This document shows positions 61,170-64,000 of a stretch of DNA of 64,000 nucleotides, piece after piece; position 1 is the stretch's first letter, and each line of letters starts with the position of its first letter. The DNA lies in NCBI GenBank assembly GCA_965199055.1, contig CBDAQR010000004.1, positions 806,001 through 870,000 of the forward strand. The letters are read 5' to 3'. The notes beneath the pieces were generated by a model. The model searched no databases, was not told the DNA's origin, and was given only the letters and a program-made list of their open reading frames with translations. This stretch comes from CBDAQR01 sp965199055. Its GTDB lineage: Bacteria; Pseudomonadota; Gammaproteobacteria; Pseudomonadales; Halieaceae. Made by a program: the position numbers and the translations under genes.

Positions 61170-62375
61170 ATGCCCCGATGGATATTTGCGTTACTCGCTG
61201 GCCTGGCCGTAAGCGCTCAGGCCCATGATCTCGCCAAACTCCCTGACGAAGCCAATGAAGCCAGACGCATTACCTTTCCCGATACCGCGAACTATCTGAC
61301 GCAGGTTCTGGATCCGCACACCCATTCATCATTTTCCGACGGTCACGTGTGGCCGCGAATTCGAATAGAGGAGGCTCTGCGCGATGGCCTGGACGCGATT
61401 GCGATCACAGAGCACCTCGAGTGGCAGCCGCATCTGGCCGATATACCGCACCCCGATCGCAATCGCGCTTACGAGGTGGCTCTAGAATCGGCAGGCGAGC
61501 AACCCTTAATGGTGATACCGGGCACCGAAATTACCCGCAGCACTGCAGCGGGGCACATCAATGCGCTTTTTATCTTTGATGCCAACACAATGCTGCTCGA
61601 CCACACACCGGAAGATCCTTCAGACACCATCGGCTATTACCGTGCCATGCATCAGCTGCCCGATCAGGACGCTGTGGATGCCGCGGCGGTGCAGGGCGCA
61701 TTCATGTTCTGGAACCATCCTTGGTGGGGCGATGAGTTTCCCGACAGCATTCCCAAGATGACTGAGTTTCATGCGGCAAATGTTAAGGCCGGTAAGATCA
61801 AGGGCATCGAAATCGCCAACGGCGATTTCTTTTCCGAAGAGGCGTTTCAGATAGCGCTCGACTATGATCTGGCATTGATTGGTTCTTCAGATATTCACGA
61901 GCTGGTCGATTGGGATTACGAGCCACACAAGGGCGGGCACAGGCCCGTAACGCTGGTGTTGGCCAAGGAACGCTCTCATGAGGCCATGCAGGCCGCGTTG
62001 GAGCAGGGGCGTACGCTGGTGTGGTTCAAAAACACACTTGCAGCGCGCGAGCCCGAAATGGCGGAGATGCTTAACGCTGCCCTTACCGTGAGTGAGGTCG
62101 CCTATAAAAAGGACAACAACTTGCTGAGCGTGACGATTGATAACCACTCCGACGTGGATTTCCGGCTCCGCAGCCTCGATGACTACACCTTCAGCCGCCA
62201 TACCGACACCGTAGAGGTCGCTCAGCACTCCAGCAAAACGCTGATCGTTAAAACCGGGGAGCGCCTTGACCGGGTTGAGTTGCTGTTCGAAGTGCAGAAC
62301 GCGCTGACCGCGCCGCGCACGCCGGCAACCATTCGCTGGTCATTGCCCGTTAAGGAGCTAAACAATGTCGATTAA
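61170..62375 (+). CDS. Exported PHP-domain phosphoesterase-like protein
   Basis: A 401-residue protein with a signal peptide (about 1-18). The PHP metal motif is DPHTHSSFSDG (about 48), with further ligands in TEHLEW, GTEITRS, WNHPWWG and SSDIHEL. PHP enzymes cleave phosphoesters, but exported forms have unknown substrates. It is distantly related in fold to the DUF3604 gene at the window start. The stop overlaps the next gene by 11 nt. Confidence 0.8.
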   Translation: MPRWIFALLAGLAVSAQAHDLAKLPDEANEARRITFPDTANYLTQVLDPHTHSSFSDGHVWPRIRIEEALRDGLDAIAITEHLEWQPHLADIPHPDRNRAYEVALESAGEQPLMVIPGTEITRSTAAGHINALFIFDANTMLLDHTPEDPSDTIGYYRAMHQLPDQDAVDAAAVQGAFMFWNHPWWGDEFPDSIPKMTEFHAANVKAGKIKGIEIANGDFFSEEAFQIALDYDLALIGSSDIHELVDWDYEPHKGGHRPVTLVLAKERSHEAMQAALEQGRTLVWFKNTLAAREPEMAEMLNAALTVSEVAYKKDNNLLSVTIDNHSDVDFRLRSLDDYTFSRHTDTVEVAQHSSKTLIVKTGERLDRVELLFEVQNALTAPRTPATIRWSLPVKELNNVD

Positions 62376-63135
62376 TGATGCGTTTCGTTTGGATGGTCAG
62401 GTGGCAGTGGTCACTGGCGGCGGCAAAGGTATTGGCCGCGGCATTGCACTGTGCCTGGCGGAGGCAGGGGCCGACGTGGCCGTGGCCTCGCGCAATATGG
62501 ACGACCTTAAAGCGGTGGTGACTGAGATCGAAGAGCGCGGCCAAAAAGGATTGGCGGTGCCTGCCGACGTCACTGCAGAAGGACAACTCGACTCACTGGG
62601 CGATCAGGTGTGCGCCTTTCTCGGTACGCCCACCATCTGGGTGAATAACGCAGGCGGGCTGCCGGATGCCACACCGCGCTATCTGACCCGTACACCGTCT
62701 GATCGTTGGGACGCCCAGGTGGACCTGAATCTCAAGTCCGTGTTTGAGGGCTCGGTGGCCGCGGCCAAGCTGATGGAAGAAGCGGGTGGGGTGATTATTA
62801 ATATCTCCTCACGCACCGCCTTTGGTCCACAAAAGAAGAACGGACCCTATGCGGCTTCTAAGGCCGCAACCAACAGCCTGACGGAGACGCTGTCGGTAGA
62901 ACTCGCGCCCAAGATTCGGGTAAACGCGGTAGCACCGGGGCCCGTGCCGACCCAGAACTTTCACGAATCGACCGGTATATCTGAGGAGCAGGTACCCGAG
63001 GTCGAAAAAGCGATGGGTATTCCGCTACAGCGCTTTGGTACGGTAGAGGATATTGGTGCCGCCGTGGTGTTCATGGCCTCACCGGCGGCCAGCTGGATTA
63101 CCGGCCAGTGTCTTTATGTGAGCGGTGGAATGTAG
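62365..63135 (+). CDS. Short-chain dehydrogenase/reductase
   Basis: A 256-residue classical SDR with cofactor loop TGGGKGIG, NNAG, catalytic Ser in INISSRTAF and Tyr-Lys in YAASKAA. It resembles the SDR at 20600 closely in layout (same CxxG-free loop and LAPKIRVNA). Substrate unknown. It is cotranscribed with the PHP gene (11-nt overlap). Its stop abuts the stop of the convergent StyC-like gene with no base between. Confidence 0.85.
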   Translation: MSINDAFRLDGQVAVVTGGGKGIGRGIALCLAEAGADVAVASRNMDDLKAVVTEIEERGQKGLAVPADVTAEGQLDSLGDQVCAFLGTPTIWVNNAGGLPDATPRYLTRTPSDRWDAQVDLNLKSVFEGSVAAAKLMEEAGGVIINISSRTAFGPQKKNGPYAASKAATNSLTETLSVELAPKIRVNAVAPGPVPTQNFHESTGISEEQVPEVEKAMGIPLQRFGTVEDIGAAVVFMASPAASWITGQCLYVSGGM

Positions 63136-63639
63136 CTATTCGGTAGCCTTCAGATAGCGGTACACACCCAGTACTGCCAGCGCGAACAGAATGTGCACGC
63201 TAATCACCGGTGGCCAGCCGAACAGGTAGATGATGTCGTTGGCCAGGCTCTCCTTGAAGGGGCCGCCACCGAAAGCCAGCCCGCGAGTACCCGCAAAGGT
63301 ATTGGCCATGGCCGGCAGTGTGAACAGCCAGGCAGTAATCAGCCCGGTCCAGAACAACCACTGAAACTGCTTGTGGCTCAGGTGCATGAACTGGCCGCCG
63401 AAGGCCAGCGCCATTAGCAATAGTCCCTGGGTGATGGCTTCCATGTGCCCCATGCGGTAGGCGCGCGAGTCACCGGGAACCTGCACGTCGATTTGTACCG
63501 GCAGCGGCCACAGGACGATTTCCTGCAGCAGATGGAAGAACCAGGCCCAGCCAAAGAGAATACCCACGATAAACAGGCCGAGGCCGTTGAGAAAGAACAG
63601 CGCCTGCATGCGCCGACTAATGGTTTGCGGTTCGCTCAT
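63136..63639 (-). CDS. Four-helix membrane protein resembling styrene-oxide isomerase (StyC)
   Basis: A 167-residue protein with four predicted helices. It matches StyC from styrene degraders in length and at several spots: VPGDSRAYRMGH (StyC has VPG with a later His) and a TRGLAFGGGPF stretch where StyC has a similar RGLTFG. His65 aligns with the haem-ligand His of StyC. The residue six positions on, Asn in StyC, is Gln71 here, so activity may differ. StyC turns aryl epoxides to aldehydes. The similarity is by eye from memory. It is co-directional with the hydrolase gene to its right, 4 nt away. Confidence 0.5.
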   Translation of the reverse strand: MSEPQTISRRMQALFFLNGLGLFIVGILFGWAWFFHLLQEIVLWPLPVQIDVQVPGDSRAYRMGHMEAITQGLLLMALAFGGQFMHLSHKQFQWLFWTGLITAWLFTLPAMANTFAGTRGLAFGGGPFKESLANDIIYLFGWPPVISVHILFALAVLGVYRYLKATE

Positions 63640-63643
63640 GGTC

Positions 63644-64000
63644 TTATCCTGCGACAGGAGAGAGGCGGCGCAGTTGGCCAGTGTCTAGCTTTGCCGCCGC
63701 CTCGGGGTTTTCGGTGAACAGCTCGGCCCAGCGCTGGCCCCAGTCCGGGTCGGCGATCTGGCTCGGATGGTAGCCCGGTTTGAGAATGCGCAGCCACTTG
63801 GGGCCGATATTGCAGAAGATGCGAAATAGCAGCTTGAGCATGCGCAAGCGCGTGCGGCGCTGCTGCCAGAGGCCATCTTCGCGTAACAGGGCGCGGTAGC
63901 CTTGACCGGTGCGCCAGAATATATGGGCAGTGGCGTAAATGAGCCCGCCAATGCGAGTGAAGTAGCCCGGGTACAGGTGGTGCAACACATCGAAGGCGAC
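63644..64000 (-). CDS. Predicted metal-dependent hydrolase (PF10118 type), N-terminus beyond window
   Basis: The open frame runs to the right edge; 118 C-terminal residues are visible (VAFDVLHHLYPGY at the cut). The VAFDV stretch matches the part of PF10118 proteins that carries helix residues near the metal site. The rest is helical and basic. The full gene would start outside the window. Function unknown. Confidence 0.65.
   Translation of the reverse strand, partial: VAFDVLHHLYPGYFTRIGGLIYATAHIFWRTGQGYRALLREDGLWQQRRTRLRMLKLLFRIFCNIGPKWLRILKPGYHPSQIADPDWGQRWAELFTENPEAAAKLDTGQLRRLSPVAG

Noticed and set aside
1..64000. Mobile elements, phage genes, CRISPR arrays, rRNA and tRNA
   Set aside because: No transposase, integrase, phage structural gene, regularly spaced repeat or RNA-gene signature was seen on either strand by eye; a dedicated RNA and repeat search was not possible.

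Overview
The window looks like ordinary chromosome of a free-living, probably marine gammaproteobacterium with a moderately GC-rich genome. The best phylogenetic hints are the proteobacterial dedicated sortase system (known from marine Gammaproteobacteria), a wax ester/diacylglycerol acyltransferase beside a patatin lipase, a glutathione formaldehyde pathway, and scattered steroid/lipid-type enzymes (delta5-3-ketosteroid isomerase, Baeyer-Villiger-type monooxygenase, old yellow enzyme, several SDRs). A Cellvibrionales-like origin (Halieaceae/OM60 or Spongiibacteraceae type) fits, but this is inference from gene content. I see no rRNA, tRNA, transposase, prophage or CRISPR array. Genes are tightly packed, with many 1-8 nt start/stop overlaps and several convergent gene pairs whose 3' ends overlap.

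Layout. 1-3.0 kb: a DUF3604 protein (cut by the window edge), a BtrH_N/DUF4872 gene broken by a one-base frameshift, a ketosteroid isomerase and a small zinc-ribbon membrane protein. 3.0-11.9 kb (minus): a seven-gene run pxpA-pxpB-pxpC-D-glutamate cyclase-D-amino-acid transaminase-alanine racemase-AsmA-like, which reads as a D-amino-acid/5-oxoproline salvage pathway. 12.0-16.4 kb (plus): thioesterase II, HAD phosphatase, PepD dipeptidase and acyl-CoA synthetase. 16.4-20.5 kb (minus): RND pump and its membrane-fusion protein. 20.6-25.8 kb (plus): an SDR, then a storage-lipid trio (DUF3336-patatin lipase, DUF1254/1214 protein, WS/DGAT). 25.8-28.8 kb (minus): fghA, frmA and a frameshifted PA0069-type radical SAM gene whose start lies inside a LexA box. 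28.9-32.5 kb (plus): GCS2-like ligase, AstE-like zinc hydrolase and fused SpmA/SpmB protein. 32.6-38.6 kb: HxlR-SCP2 regulator with a perfect inverted repeat at its start, LLM oxidoreductase, epimerase, a frameshifted MFS transporter, an AraC regulator and a UspE-like protein.

38.6-44.6 kb holds the complete dedicated sortase system: sensor kinase (interrupted by an in-frame TAG), response regulator, VIT/vWA target with a C-terminal sorting signal, class GN sortase and the OmpA-like PdsO, ending in strong hairpins. 44.7-45.4 kb is a small two-gene unit between two terminators. 45.4-55.2 kb carries TauE/SafE, MAPEG, an N-acyl-D-amino-acid-deacylase-like amidohydrolase, an SDR, NfeD-like, a two-DTG aspartic protease-like protein, an OYE, a double-glycine-leader (microcin-like) small peptide with a two-TM partner, a flavin monooxygenase and a metallo-beta-lactamase-fold protein. 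55.3-64 kb: ABA4-like, DUF3080, DUF2452 and DUF2780 proteins, a PAS-PAS-GGDEF-EAL protein, an AsmA-like protein, a PHP-domain protein, an SDR, a styrene-oxide-isomerase-like membrane protein and a metal-dependent hydrolase cut by the window end.

Four genes are interrupted: three by apparent one-base losses in short homopolymers and one by an amber codon. This could be real decay or consensus error and should be settled before these genes are called functional or dead.
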